Shown here in pieces: positions 34,001 through 43,554 of a DNA stretch of 64,000 nt. The notes beneath the pieces were generated by a model. That model was not told the DNA's origin, did no database searches, and saw nothing but the letters and a program-made list of their open reading frames with translations. Made by a program: the position numbers and the translations under genes. The stretch is taken from NCBI GenBank assembly GCA_973895155.1, contig OZ316891.1:10912001-10976000 (forward strand), written 5' to 3'. The stretch comes from Marsupella aquatica (taxonomy: Eukaryota; Marchantiophyta). Each line of letters begins with the position of its first letter. The stretch's first letter is position 1.

Positions 34001-35377
34001 AGGATAAGAGCCGGAGGACGACAGTTGATACAAACTGTTCCGCGGTGATCGAGATGCCTGGAGAAAGACGGATGATGGGTTGTCTTTGTCAAACACTAAG
34101 CAAGACTTAGAGTCAAACAAAATAAGATGACCAGCATCGGCAAGTTTGCCCACAGACATAAGATTTTTGTGAACACCAGGCACGTAAAGAACATTGTTGA
34201 TAGCTTTATTGTCAACATGAGCAGTGCCATTGCCAGCAATGGGCAAAGTGTTACCGCTAGCAGTGGTTACACCAGGACCAGAAGGGCCAGCCTGCTGGAA
34301 AGTCTCTAATGTTGAGCGATGTCCAGTGATGTGATTGCTAGCACCGGAGTCCATGTACCAATCTTGAGAGGTGTTTCTGAATTCGGTAAGGTTGGCAGCA
34401 ATCTCTTCCTCGTGCATCTCTGGAAATGGATCAAAATCCTCAGGGTCTGGAGTGAACTCCGTGAGGTGTGCCTGGGGTTTGATTCGACGAAGGTTCCCTG
34501 CACGAATCATCAGCTGGGAGATTTGATCATCCAGCTTCTTCAGGTCGCACTCAACTTCCCAATGGCCAGATTTGCTGCAGTAGTTGCACGAGCCAGTCGT
34601 GCGACGTGGAACAGGAGCAGGCGGGTGACAGCGGTTGTCAGCAATGGATCCACGGTAGTCCCCTGGGCGAGAGGGTCGGTGAGAGACACGGCCTCTGACA
34701 GCAGGTCGAGAAAAGCGAGCGAGAAGGGCTTCTTCAGCAACTTCCTCTCGTTTCCCTTTCCTCCAGAAAGCCTCAGCCTGCATACGTTCCACAAGGGAGG
34801 AGAACTTGGGTGTATGGGTTCTAGATAAATCAGCGCCAAAGCTGGATACAAAGGGACCCCAGCTATGTGGTAACCCGCCTAGAACAATGTGAATGAGACG
34901 GGAGTTGTCAACAGTGGCATTAATCGTGGAGAGTTGGGAAGTGATGCTTTCTACTTCCCTGAGGTAGTCTTCGATGTTACTGCCTTCAGTCATCTTGACT
35001 TTATGCAGCTTCTGTTCGAGGAGAAGTCTGCGTTGGAGAAGGTCACCTCGAAAGCGCTGCTTGAAGTGCTGCCAGCAGGCAACAGGATCGTTGCCATATG
35101 AAGCAACGACATGGAGGAACTTGGTCTTGACGGTGGCCATCAGAATGGACTTGGCCTTGATGATCTTCTTCTTGCGTTCCTTGGGAGTGAGGACAATCTC
35201 ATCCTCTACTGTAGCAACATTGGTTGTGTCAGTGTTGTCGCTGTCTTCGTCAGCGAACTTCAGTTCATCCCATACCTCGTCTCGCTCGAGCAGGGTCTGG
35301 ACTTGTAAGCTCCACGTGATGTGGTTGCTTTCTCCATCTAGCTTGTCAGCTTCACTGAATATTCTAGCTAGGTCCAT
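31043..35377 (-). CDS. copia gag-pol polyprotein, 1444 residues
   Basis: Starts at an ATG 130 bases inside the 5' LTR and stays open to TAA. In order: a gag region (about 1-250); a CCHC zinc knuckle (C264, C267, H272, C277; CNYCSKSGHWEVEC); an aspartic protease motif YMDSGASNHI (D343); an integrase with its HHCC zinc-binding site (H482, H487, C515, C518) and catalytic D546, D607 and E643; a reverse transcriptase with LYVDD (1101-1105); and an RNase H with acidic residues in YTDADYLG (D1266), STTEAEY and HCDNQ (D1367). All expected catalytic residues are present. An unusual stretch of about 26 residues sits in RNase H (about 1341-1366), giving two CDN triplets where related elements have one. 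The polyprotein is expected to be cut by its own protease in virus-like particles. Confidence 0.97.
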   Translation of the reverse strand: MDLARIFSEADKLDGESNHITWSLQVQTLLERDEVWDELKFADEDSDNTDTTNVATVEDEIVLTPKERKKKIIKAKSILMATVKTKFLHVVASYGNDPVACWQHFKQRFRGDLLQRRLLLEQKLHKVKMTEGSNIEDYLREVESITSQLSTINATVDNSRLIHIVLGGLPHSWGPFVSSFGADLSRTHTPKFSSLVERMQAEAFWRKGKREEVAEEALLARFSRPAVRGRVSHRPSRPGDYRGSIADNRCHPPAPVPRRTTGSCNYCSKSGHWEVECDLKKLDDQISQLMIRAGNLRRIKPQAHLTEFTPDPEDFDPFPEMHEEEIAANLTEFRNTSQDWYMDSGASNHITGHRSTLETFQQAGPSGPGVTTASGNTLPIAGNGTAHVDNKAINNVLYVPGVHKNLMSVGKLADAGHLILFDSKSCLVFDKDNPSSVFLQASRSPRNSLYQLSSSGSYPPPCLTHEANTITNVETDIVDLWHRRLAHLNFQTAHHMTARHLVTGVPLLSFQKKQCTSCILGKTHRDNVPKHSIRRTSRVLDLVHSDLCGPIHSSSPVKYILTFIDDFTRFTWVYYLSHKHETFRCFKTFKTAAENQFGTKLSCLRSDRGGEYLSQEFIEFCSHHGIRRQLTAPSTPHQNGVAERKNRTLLEAARSIYVEGKYPRFLWPEAVKAATYVLNRCSTRALHLSTPFEALYGMKPDLSHLRVLGCSAFVRLPTKSDGKFGSRAIPSVFIGYDLNTKGYRCFDPLSRRILISSNVTFIEDSPGDFRAPPAQSDIFLDLLPATEAPSEPEGDEHHVLDHAAHDAPSNLDGTQLPNDNTIKDVADLGNHGGTHVHNVDPTIDEAPPLPCNSTLAPNVQINPLPKRRGSRARQLPAWARSGDYEMHIPEDVDLCIIETANPVSDTIAFRDAIQDPGWCSAMQEEYDSLIKNETWDLVELPPGRRAISSKWLYKSKPIHDADNPTRARLKARLVARGLEQQPGIDYNDTFAPVVRWSTLRAVIALAVASGWPISHMDVVTAFLNGTLKELLFMQQPPGFARKGLEHLVCRLNKSIYGLKQSPREWYQEIDKYLHEQGWTRSDADPNLYYLFQGSSIVLLLLYVDDLLITGNDLALIDTIKLNLQNRYEMKDLGEIRKYLGVEFTKTANGMLLHQHTYAEQILRDYNMTECRPAHTPLPEGFATQSNSNTAPVDRSEYCTLVGKLLFLTTTRPDLSYSVGMVARFMSQPHLQHLEAAKHILRYVKKTLDYGIHYKRSSQLLLTGYTDADYLGCLDTRRSTAGYVFTLASGPISWASKRQPTISDSTTEAEYKALSEATKEAVYLRRLLRELQHTSNVTVPVQCDNATIHKDLHEAAIPTSHDLHLHCDNQGSIRLALNPIFHARTKHIEAKHHFVRERILEGEVSLQYINTDDQHADIFTKQVCRQIFEKHRDFLGIRSRSSLLI

Positions 35378-35495
35378 GGCTAGATCACGTTGGGAACTCT
35401 CACCAACTGAAATAGACGGAGGGACAGGTCGCTCAAACTCAGAGAACTCTCATCTAAGTGTAGCGTTGGATCTTAGTCATGGGAGAGCTAACCTT

Positions 35496-35507
35496 GCTCT
35501 GATACCA
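35496..35507 (-). promoter_or_regulatory. primer-binding site for initiator tRNA-Met
   Basis: On the minus strand TGGTATCAGAGC follows the 5' LTR immediately. It is complementary to the 3' end of plant initiator tRNA-Met, as in most plant copia elements. Confidence 0.9.
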
Positions 35508-35769
35508 TGTTGATAAAACTATCTAGCATGACTAAGATACCGGAACAGCCAACGGGAAGCACATAAGTACTCGGGGAAAGGGCAAGGAGTGCAGGGGGCG
35601 ACAAAGAGGCGCCGCATAGTAGAAGAGCCCAAGAGAAGGGGCGAAAGCATCAGATGGATGCAACCTAGATCTAAAGGTAAGCAGCAAGGGACAGATGACG
35701 ACAACGAACAGAAAGTGGGCCCGTATACTGAAGGGGAAAACAAGGTACTGAAGATCGTAGTTTCCAACA
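35508..35769 (-). repeat. 5' LTR of the copia element
   Basis: Same 262-bp sequence as the other LTR. As the 5' LTR it should hold the element's promoter, but I could not place a clear TATA box. Confidence 0.97.
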
Positions 35770-35933
35770 AAAATCAGGTTCCCTTCGTGCTAAAATTTTG
35801 TCAAACCTGTCCTACGCACCAGCCAAGAACAATACAAGAGAGAAACTACATGAAGTAAAATCTCGCCACCTCAAGTTATAACTGGAGTGTTGGAAATGAA
35901 CCACACTCGAACGAAGATGGATACAGCCACAAA

Positions 35934-36092
35934 GGGCCTGTAGTTCAGTGGTAGAGCACTACGATGTACACAGGAGGTCCCAGGTTCAATTCCTAGCCGG
36001 TCCATGCTGTTAATAGTTCCAACATGGAGCAGTGCATTACAGCCGAACAACTTAGTTTGACTCACTCTCTGGAAAATATTGTATGACAATTC
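35934..36092 (+). mobile_element. tRNA-derived SINE, unit A
   Basis: Begins with a tRNA-like head: acceptor-like GGGCCTG, an A box TAGTTCAGTGG (35941) and a B box GGTTCAATTCC (35983), then CCGGTCCA. The anticodon stem does not pair, so this is not a working tRNA. A body of about 85 bp unrelated to tRNA follows (GGAGCAGTGCATTACAGCC, ending GTATGACAATT). A head with RNA polymerase III boxes plus an unrelated body is the SINE pattern. Confidence 0.8.
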
Positions 36093-36293
36093 GGGCCTGT
36101 AGCTCAGTGGTAGAGCACTACGATGTACACAGGAGGTCCTAGGTTCAATTCCTAGCCAGTCCATGCTGTTGAAAGTTCCAACATGGAGCAGTGCATTACA
36201 GCCGAACAACTTAGTTTGACTCACTCTCTGGAAAATATTGTATGACAATTTATCGCTGTGTGTAAACCACGCATGCCACCTCAAATTATAACT
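36093..36293 (+). mobile_element. tRNA-derived SINE, unit B, with longer tail
   Basis: A second head in direct tandem, 159 bp after unit A. A box TAGCTCAGTGG is at 36100 and B box at 36142, the same 42-base spacing as in unit A. The T arm pairs perfectly here (CTAGG/CCTAG). Its body goes on further than in unit A, through TATCGCTGTGTG to GCCACCTCAAATTATAACTGG. That last phrase also occurs just left of unit A (about 35866-35885), suggesting a further, headless copy there. Confidence 0.8.
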
Positions 36294-36486
36294 GGAGCAG
36301 TGCATTACAGCCGAACAACTTAGCTTGACTCTCTGGAAAATATTGTATGACAATTTATCGCTGTGTGGAAACCACGCATGCCACCTCAAATTATAACTGG
36401 AGCAGTGCATTACAGCCGAACAACTTAGCTTGACTCTCTGGAAAACATTGTATGACAATTTATCGCTGTGTGGAAACCACGCATGT
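36294..36486 (+). repeat. two headless 105-bp SINE-body units
   Basis: GGAGCAGTGCATTACAGCC recurs at 36294 and 36399, each followed by the body and the TATCGCTGTGTGGAAACCACGC tail part. The second copy breaks off after GCATG. They share a TTAGCTTGACTCTCTGG variant against TTAGTTTGACTCACTCTCTGG in units A and B, so they probably arose by later local duplication. Confidence 0.85.
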
Positions 36487-39194
36487 GAAATGGCGTGCAT
36501 ATTTTACTTTGTTACTGAAGGGGATATATAACCTCAACGAGTACAGACAGGCCGCAGCCAAGACACAGCGATCCACAGCGCAGCAAGAAAACTTGAGCAG
36601 TACGCCTGCATCACGATGCATCACGATACTTACAATCTGAAATGACGATGCAAAAGGACTGTTCACTGATACTAAACTAACTATCACTACACATAGGTCA
36701 GGATCTTGTTCAGGTAGATCCAGAAGAAACAGAAGCGGTTTTGTCTGCTCCTGACAAGATGCTATATATATTTCACCTATAACAGAACAGAATAACAGAT
36801 CCAGTGACTCCCAACCTGCCATCACAAGTGAGTAAAACGTTTACTCAATATCAACGTCGGTTTTTGGAGTATGGGGCAATTGCTCAGAGGCCTCATTGCA
36901 AGGGAGGTCTTTTATCACCAGTGAAGAAGTAATAAATACACTAAAACATAAATATAAATAAAGTAGATTTTTATTATTTTTAATCCCTAGCTTTATGAAA
37001 TATTATAGTAATATTCTCACACTTGGTATTAAAATTCACTATAGGTGATTTGAACACCTCTATATTTCTTCAACAAATTTTTTTAAGTTTTTCACGTAAT
37101 TGAATTAAAAAAACCCTAACTTCTTCGTGCGCAATGGGCAGGAAGAAAAAAAATGAGAACTCCGGGTCATAAGGTCGCCATTCCCTGCTGGTAATCACAC
37201 ATCAAAATGTGACTGCATTCATTGATTGAAAAGAAAAAACTAGTATTATCACTGTATGCAGGGGTGTCGTACATAATATATGTCATATTTTGATGTGCAG
37301 TTACCGAGACCCGTCGCCATTTGATGTCAACAACTCCCAGAGCCTCTCAGTGATATAATTTTGTCAACCCAGGGGTTTCTTCCTGGTCAGCTGAGATAAG
37401 ATAGAGTCCACCAAGCCATGCTGGACTCCCGTGCTGGTCATGACTTGTAGGGTATATGAGGCTGCTGGCAGAATGTGCAAATAAGGATCATCCAATTTCG
37501 CTCCGAGGGTCCTCCAGTGGACAGCTCCTAGTGGGTTGCATTTATGCCTCCTAGGCCCTTCTGGATGAATGCAACCATGTGGATCAATGTTCCTGATCCA
37601 AGTGGGGTTGGCCAGGAGGCATCAATGCAACCCACTTGTGTTTTGTGAAGAGTATGTTCATAAACTCAGGTGTGATCATGGGAGTCAGAGGTCACACGTG
37701 ATGACATAAGTGCTGTGATGGCGAGTATTGCCTAGGATTTGAGATTTCATGTCCAAATGGAAGGATGACGTGTCAGGGAGGTATCAACTGTTGTGTATGA
37801 GTAAATTTTGAGCTATATGGTGAATCCACCGTTTCAGATTTTGTCTCATTCATATTTTCTGTCAAGTATTTTGATTTTAATGTGCCTTAACAAGGTAAAT
37901 CATTTATATTAATCTGATTTTGAATTAACTTTAGGACCCCTCTTAATTTTAGTGAACTTAGAGTATTTTGAATGTATTTGGCTCCCCTCATCAAGGTTTA
38001 ATCTTTCCTTTTCAATCACTCCTTAGTGAATTCTTTTTTTTCTCATGAGAGTGTAAGAAATGAATTTGATCAATGTGAACATCTGGTGTATTAAGTTCCC
38101 CTCATGGTTTACTTTGCAAAATTTATGGTTTTAATTGAGTTGAATGTCATTACCTAGAAGCAAGTGAAAATCTGTACTGTATGTGCACAACTCAACCCTT
38201 TAGAACCTTTGTACTTTCTTGGTCATAATGTGATTTTATGTGCATATATTTTACATGTCCCTACTTAAATGAATTACATATCACTAGAAGACAAAAAAAA
38301 GACATGTTCCAGGATGAACATGCTATATATGCTATATCCAAATGGAAGGATGACATGTCCAAATGGAAGGGTGAAATGGACGGGTTTATCTTGTCTTTTG
38401 TAGGGTTAGAATTTGTGACCTTGGGGATGTGCTTCTTGCAGATCCTACTAGTGTGAACAATGTAATGGTTGTTGCCCATGCATCAAGTCATGGTGTAGCC
38501 AAAGCAGCCTGGCTCCAGGAAGAGGCATAAATATGCTAATTGCTACCCTAAGATTTGTTTTACCCCCTTCCTCTGGAGGTTATTGGGGCTTTACATCCTG
38601 ACCAACTATCTTTGACCAAAGCAGACATAACTGAATAAGGACAAAACTGACCATGACTCTAAACTGAAAGTGAACAAATTGAAGGTGGACAAAGAATATA
38701 TATAATGGAGCAAAGATGAACTATACTATAGAATTCATCTCTATTTTAATCACGCTAATGCAGACCCGCACGTCACAGCCATGTTCTATTGTAGGTCAAG
38801 AATATTATAACCATGAAATTTTCCTGTCGTTAAATTATCTAGGCCGTCAGATCGAGCTAAACTAGATTTTCCTCTACTACCTAGACCGTCAGATCGAGCT
38901 ACATTTGGTGAATTCCCCTTGCCCAAAGGTGGGTTTTCGTGAGTAGCGTCTCATTCTTTCTTTTCTCAAATGCTCTGTTCCAACACGAAGCTGCTGGCGC
39001 ACTGGAAATTTATGTTCCATTCTTCTTTGGATGCTGCTCGGATTCATGAATTGCTTGGATGATGAATCTCTTGGATTGATGAATGTCCTCTCCGTGCGCA
39101 ACTTTCGTATGGTCGAAGGCTGAATGAGAATTGAAGCAAAGAAAAGGAAATTGCCGTCTGCAGTGCTCCGCTTGCTGGGTTTCCTCGGTTTACG
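36487..39194. other. gene-free AT-rich stretch left of ATG12
   Basis: No gene supported. It contains a composite hairpin, listed separately. The phrase CCGTCAGATCGAGCTA occurs twice, about 40 bases apart, near 38845 and 38886. The right end is the presumed ATG12 promoter and leader. Confidence 0.45.
37530..37637. repeat. 108-bp hairpin with a nested hairpin
   Basis: The left arm (37530-37557, AGTGGGTTGCATTTATGCC then TCCTAGGCC) pairs with the right arm (37610-37637) with only a few mismatches over 28 bp. Inside the ~50-base loop, GGATCA and TGATCC form a second small hairpin (37581-37599). The size and near-perfect arms resemble a small foldback element or a microRNA-type precursor. Confidence 0.75.
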
Positions 39195-40815
39195 ATGTCT
39201 GCAGAAACCTCCTCACAACAACAGACGACCACCACCGGTTCCAAAGGTATTATCTGTCCGCTCCTCCCTTCAATCTGTTCAGAAAGGAGATATCCACTTC
39301 TCCAGAAGTTTTCTTGAATTCATTTGATTTGATCGAGACGATAATGCAAATGGTTGAAACGCTTGTCGTTTCTTGAACGGGCTTTGGAATTTTAAGGCTG
39401 GCTGGACGCTTTGGATAATTTTTTAGATCGTTTTCTGTGGGCTGTACTGTAGTGGTCGTGCTCTTTCGAGCAACCGGAGATGCACCCATTCTCAAGCAAT
39501 CCAAATTCAAGGTACTCAATCAAGTTTGCCTCGGTATCAATTAATTCCTAGGTCATCGTTGGTAATAGACGGCATCGGTTCGATGCCGGAGTCCCATATT
39601 CGCTGTAGTTCCGTGATTTCTTTGGAGAGTAGAGGTAGGAATGTCCAAGGTTCTCTTTAATTGGAAAATTTTACAGAGGTGTAATGTCCGTAAATAGTGA
39701 CTTTGAAGTGGACCGAGGCTCTCTATTATGGGAAAATTTTACGGAGGTAGAATTTTCTAGCAATGGTGACAGTATCAAGCAATCCACGATAGGGAATGCA
39801 CTTCTTCTTTTCATTCCAATCTGGGGTTGATCGATTAGAGAAAAATCAACGTTTACTGCCTGAAGGCTTCAGACGTTTGACGAGTACCTGGACTACTACG
39901 ATGGGTCCTGTCTGCAATCTCATGGTTTCATGTACTTCTCGTGAAGCGCAGATCGGAAGTTGGGAGCGGTTCGCCAAAGTGATTGATTTCTTGCGAAAAC
40001 AACTACATCGGGAGACTGTTGTAAGTGTTGTTGTGACTCCGATTTGGAGAATGACATGTTGTGAAGTGAAATCCACTTGACATTTTGGTTATTTGGATCT
40101 TTTGTGGACAGTAATTGTATCTTCGTGACACTGGTCTGAAAGGTTTACTTTGGGTATTCCCCTAGAGGTATTTCGGGTTGGCTTGCGTTAGTGCGAAAAC
40201 CAGCGTAAGAATAATCGATTAAGTTTTTTCAATCTAAAGCTTGATGGGAATGCAACGTTACTTTATGGACAAGGTACTCATCTAGTTACTTTCAAGTTCA
40301 GGCCAATCCATTGAGTCATGGATTTTCTAGGAAAGAAAATGTTCGATCCATATGGTTTCTTGTAAACCGACAACTCATGGTTTTTAGAAGAGTTTTTTTT
40401 ATGTGAGACGGGAATTCCAATGTTGAGTCAACCGTAACATTCTCTATGTCCACTGACACCTGTTGTCGTTGGTTTGCTGCAGTTTGTGTATATCAACAGC
40501 GCTTTCTCTCCAAACCCTGATGAATTTGTCAAGGATTTGTTTGAGGTAAGTTACCATTGGTATGATGAGCATGAAGCTGATGACTTAGATAAAATGGATT
40601 ATCAAAGAATTTATGGTTGCATGAGGTCTCGTCCTTAACAACATATCTGAACAGTTATCTGTTTAAAATTCACTCTAAGGTTAACTCCACCGGTTTTAGA
40701 TGAAGATCTTCATGGCGGTAACCTTTTCGCTATTGTTGGGCGTTCTCTTGGACAGAACTTTGGTATTGATGGTAAACTGGTGGTGAACTATGCCTGCACC
40801 GTGGCCTGGGGATAA
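39195..40815 (+). CDS. ATG12: ubiquitin-like autophagy protein ATG12
   Basis: Five coding exons: 39195-39246, 39453-39511, 39952-40020, 40483-40545 and 40756-40815. All are GT-AG and in phase, giving 100 residues against about 95 in other plants. After a polar, Thr/Gln-rich N-terminus the conserved core runs VVVLFRATGDAPILKQSKFK, then KVIDFLRKQLHRETV, FVYINSAFSPNPDE and NFGIDGKLVVNYAC. It ends in TVAWG with the C-terminal glycine that is joined to a lysine of ATG5. The ATG12-ATG5 conjugate with ATG16 promotes lipidation of ATG8 on the forming autophagosome. ATG12 needs no C-terminal trimming, and here the glycine is directly followed by the stop. The first exon lacks conserved sequence, but its ATG, donor and phase fit. 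The gene is outside the ATG track of long frames because its exons are short. Confidence 0.95.
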
Positions 40816-41279
40816 AACCAACGGACAGGAAAGATGAAGAACTAAATACACAGCACTGCGGCATGCACTTGTGAAGAAGTCGATTTTTGGTATTGGTGAG
40901 GTTGCGGACCTTAAAATTCATCTCTTCACATTCCAGAACTGGTTTCATTTTAGGTTGGTTTCTGGAATTTTAAATCGTTTTGCAAGTAAAGTTTGAAAAG
41001 TTACTAGAATGGGATAAAACAAAAGTAAATATCCACTCGATATTTTGCAGTTAGGAAAGGCTTGACCGCGCAGTGTTCCTTTGCTGTGCAGACATACTCT
41101 CCGGTGTCCAAGTTTTGTGTGAATTCATGTAAAGATTGTGGGACCTCAAGATCAAGCCTTTTGCTCCAAGGATAAGAAGATCATGTTCACCCCGACCTCT
41201 CAACACTTACACACGTAAATAATTCTGTCGTCCCGAAATTGTGAAATAAAGGGGATCCATCTGGCTGCACCTGTACCGT

Positions 41280-41423
41280 CTCATTGTTATTTTCATGGCA
41301 TGCAGTATATTTTGAAGACCTTAGCTTAGATTGGTAGAATAACAAGATCATCTCGTTATTATTTTAATGGAATGTATGTTTTGGGGTCCTCAGCTTAGAC
41401 TCGCAGAATAAAAAGATCCTAAT
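41280..41423. repeat. 72-bp diverged tandem duplication
   Basis: Copies begin CTCATTGTTATTTTCATGG (41280) and CTCGTTATTATTTTAATGG (41352). They share TTAGCTTAGA/CAGCTTAGAC, AGAATAA and AAGATC. Several substitutions indicate some age. Confidence 0.75.
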
Positions 41424-41492
41424 CTTTCCTAATCTTCCGTTCAGCTTCCGTTCAGCATTGTTTGATTTTGAGGTCTTGACTCGATTGTCAAG

Positions 41493-41588
41493 TTCCAGCC
41501 CTGTGCTATTTTAATTTGCACTGTTTCGATAAACTCAAATTCCAGCCCTGTGCTATTTTAATTTGCACCATGTTTTGATAAACTCCCG
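41493..41588. repeat. 47-bp tandem duplication
   Basis: TTCCAGCCCTGTGCTATTTT at 41493 and again at 41540, each followed by AATTTGCAC and GATAAACTC. Only a few bases differ. Confidence 0.9.
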
Positions 41589-42555
41589 GCAGAAAACGAA
41601 TTCTCACTTATTTGTCATCGAAATGTCTGCCTGAGGTTGACAGACTAACTCTAGTTGCAACCCAAAAAATCTGTCCCTACTGGTCGGACAAGAATAGAAA
41701 CCCCATTGTAGATGTAGGAGCTTCATTGACTTATGAATTAATCATCTCCGCTGTGTCAATTCACTTTCCAAAATCTGCTATGAAATCCTAACGAACTTAT
41801 GCCCTGCCATCTAGTCACCTACCACTCGATCTGGCCAACCGATTCTTCTCTCTTCGACAAAACGGTGTCTCTTGCTAATAATGGATTGTTATCAGGAGAT
41901 GAATACCTCACCCAAGCCAACCGTCGTCTACAAGATCTGCTTACTAATGCCGGTATTCAAAGAGCAGTGAAGGAATTGCGGAGTCAACCAACTCCATTGC
42001 TCCCTCGGTGATCAAAAAGACCCTTTCTAAGGGTGTTCTAACATTCAGACCCAGTTCTCCAAAAATTTCTTGATCTGCACAGAACCACAGAAAAAAGAAT
42101 AGCAAATAAGAACCCAAGCGCGCGTGAGTTTATGATGTTGAGGCACGGCAGAGCTGGATAGGAAATACCTCAGCGAGCTTTTATGATGAAGAGGTAATTA
42201 ACCGAAGAGCCTCTTTACCAACATAGAAACTTACAAATTTACGAAACCAGCGTGACTAGCGACCATCATTAAACCACGAGATAAAGGTGAAGGTCTTAGT
42301 AATGATGAGCGGCACTATTGACAATGCAAAACGGTTGGACTGTCTATCGGGCCTTAGATGTATATTCTTTGATATGAAACATTGGTCATTTGTCTTTTCC
42401 GTTCCAATGTAAGAAACCCGAGAGGACAATGAAACGACTACACGAATAATACAGTCAACCACTGACAAGAGAAACAAACCTCATCCAAGTTGTTGTCCCT
42501 TACCCGGGGAAGTATTACGAAAGATTTAATCTGATCTTCAAAGTGAGCCAGTGCA

Positions 42556-43554
42556 TCATTTGGCATTGTCTGTCAACTGGGCACCACTCTTCGAGTCACC
42601 AAGTAGTTCTTGAGTGAGGGCAAGCATCGCATCATTGAAAACACCAACTTGGACTCGCTCCTCGGCTCGCCATTTCTCCTCCTTCTCTTCTCTTATCCGC
42701 TCCCGAATTGCCTCCTTCCTCTCCATAGACTCCAGGAGATCTGTGAAGAACATTTCCTGCCGTGCAATCACCGAATCTAACAACCTCTGGACGTCGCTGC
42801 TGGTTGCCCCCTGCTTTTTCTTTCTAGAAAGTGGCTGGGGCATAACAATTTCTACCTGCTTCTTCTTTTTTGGTGGTGGCATCAATTGCAAGGGTCGTGC
42901 CTGCGGCAGCGAGCTCAAATGTTGTAGCGGAGGCATAAAGTTCAAAGGTTGTGGCTGTAGTCCAAATTGTGGGCCATGCAGAGCACTAGAACCTTCATCC
43001 ATAAAGTGATCCAAGTTCATTTCTGATACATTCATTTCTACTTCTACTGCTAGACTGTTACCGTTTCCCCGCCTCCTCTTCCTAGGAGGAGCTTTGGTTC
43101 CCTGCAATTGCGCAATTTCAACAAAATCAACTATTTCCTGGTCCACATATCCAACTGCGTGCTGATCAACGCAATCAAATCCTTGATTTTCAATAGAGAA
43201 ACTCTCAGCTTCTTGGCTCCCTACTCCTACAGCCGGTGCTACTGTTGGCAACTCACTAATCTGTACATGATTGCCATTCCCTGCTTGTTGATTGCCTGGT
43301 GGGAACTCACTTTCATCCTCTTCTATGTTCTCACCTTCCAGAAGCAGACTCTTGAAGCTCTCCCTCCCGCCCATCACGTCATCTCTGTAAAGTGGGTCCT
43401 CCCCCGCAACTAGATCTCCCGTCAGAACGAGATGATGAGCCCGGCCCATTCCAACCTCATCCATCCCCTCTCCGTCAAGGAGGAGGCTTTTGAAACTATA
43501 CCTCCCGTTTATTTCCAAATCTCCTTCACATCTGAAGACCCCGTTGGCTTCCAT
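42556..43554 (-). CDS. intronless gene for a nuclear-type coiled-coil protein, 332 residues
   Basis: One open frame from an ATG at 43554 to TGA; a GTG-initiated extension upstream is less likely. The N-terminal third carries a duplicated motif: YSFKSLLLDGE (about 19-29) and ESFKSLLLEGE (about 65-75). The middle is Pro/Gln-rich with two basic patches that look like nuclear localisation signals (PPRKRRRG about 156-163; PPPKKKKQ about 227-233). Residues about 255-302 form a charged helix (SVIARQEMFFTDLLESMERK, then IREEKEEKWRAEER) of the kind found beside DNA-binding domains in trihelix (GT) factors. No SANT/trihelix or other DNA-binding domain is visible. It could be a partner of such factors or an unrelated regulator; the family is not identified. 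Confidence 0.7.
   Translation of the reverse strand: MEANGVFRCEGDLEINGRYSFKSLLLDGEGMDEVGMGRAHHLVLTGDLVAGEDPLYRDDVMGGRESFKSLLLEGENIEEDESEFPPGNQQAGNGNHVQISELPTVAPAVGVGSQEAESFSIENQGFDCVDQHAVGYVDQEIVDFVEIAQLQGTKAPPRKRRRGNGNSLAVEVEMNVSEMNLDHFMDEGSSALHGPQFGLQPQPLNFMPPLQHLSSLPQARPLQLMPPPKKKKQVEIVMPQPLSRKKKQGATSSDVQRLLDSVIARQEMFFTDLLESMERKEAIRERIREEKEEKWRAEERVQVGVFNDAMLALTQELLGDSKSGAQLTDNAK

Larger units (their letters stand above)
30667..35769 (-). mobile_element. intact Ty1/copia LTR retrotransposon, 5103 bp
   Basis: Bounded by two 262-bp LTRs that I read as identical, and by AAAAT at both sides (30662-30666, 35770-35774). It lies on the minus strand. Next to the 5' LTR is TGGTATCAGAGC, the usual initiator-tRNA-Met primer site. 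Beside the 3' LTR is a purine tract. One uninterrupted frame codes for gag, protease, integrase, reverse transcriptase and RNase H in copia order. Identical LTRs, an exact target duplication and an unbroken frame mean the insertion is recent and the copy may still be mobile. Confidence 0.97.
40816..42555. other. 3' side of ATG12 and convergent gene
   Basis: No additional gene seen. Two local tandem duplications are listed separately. The stretch receives the 3' untranslated regions of ATG12 (from the left) and of the minus-strand gene ending at 42556. Confidence 0.45.

Noticed and set aside
35934-36164. Two tRNA genes
   Set aside because: A and B boxes and a T arm are present, but the anticodon stem does not pair. 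The heads are fused to a repeated non-tRNA body, so they are SINE heads.
35871-36500. Minus-strand frame of 209 codons with repeated LGIEPRTSCVHRSALPLSYRP-type phrases
   Set aside because: It is the reverse of the tRNA-like SINE heads and bodies. Such phrases are a known by-product of reading tRNA B-box regions backwards.
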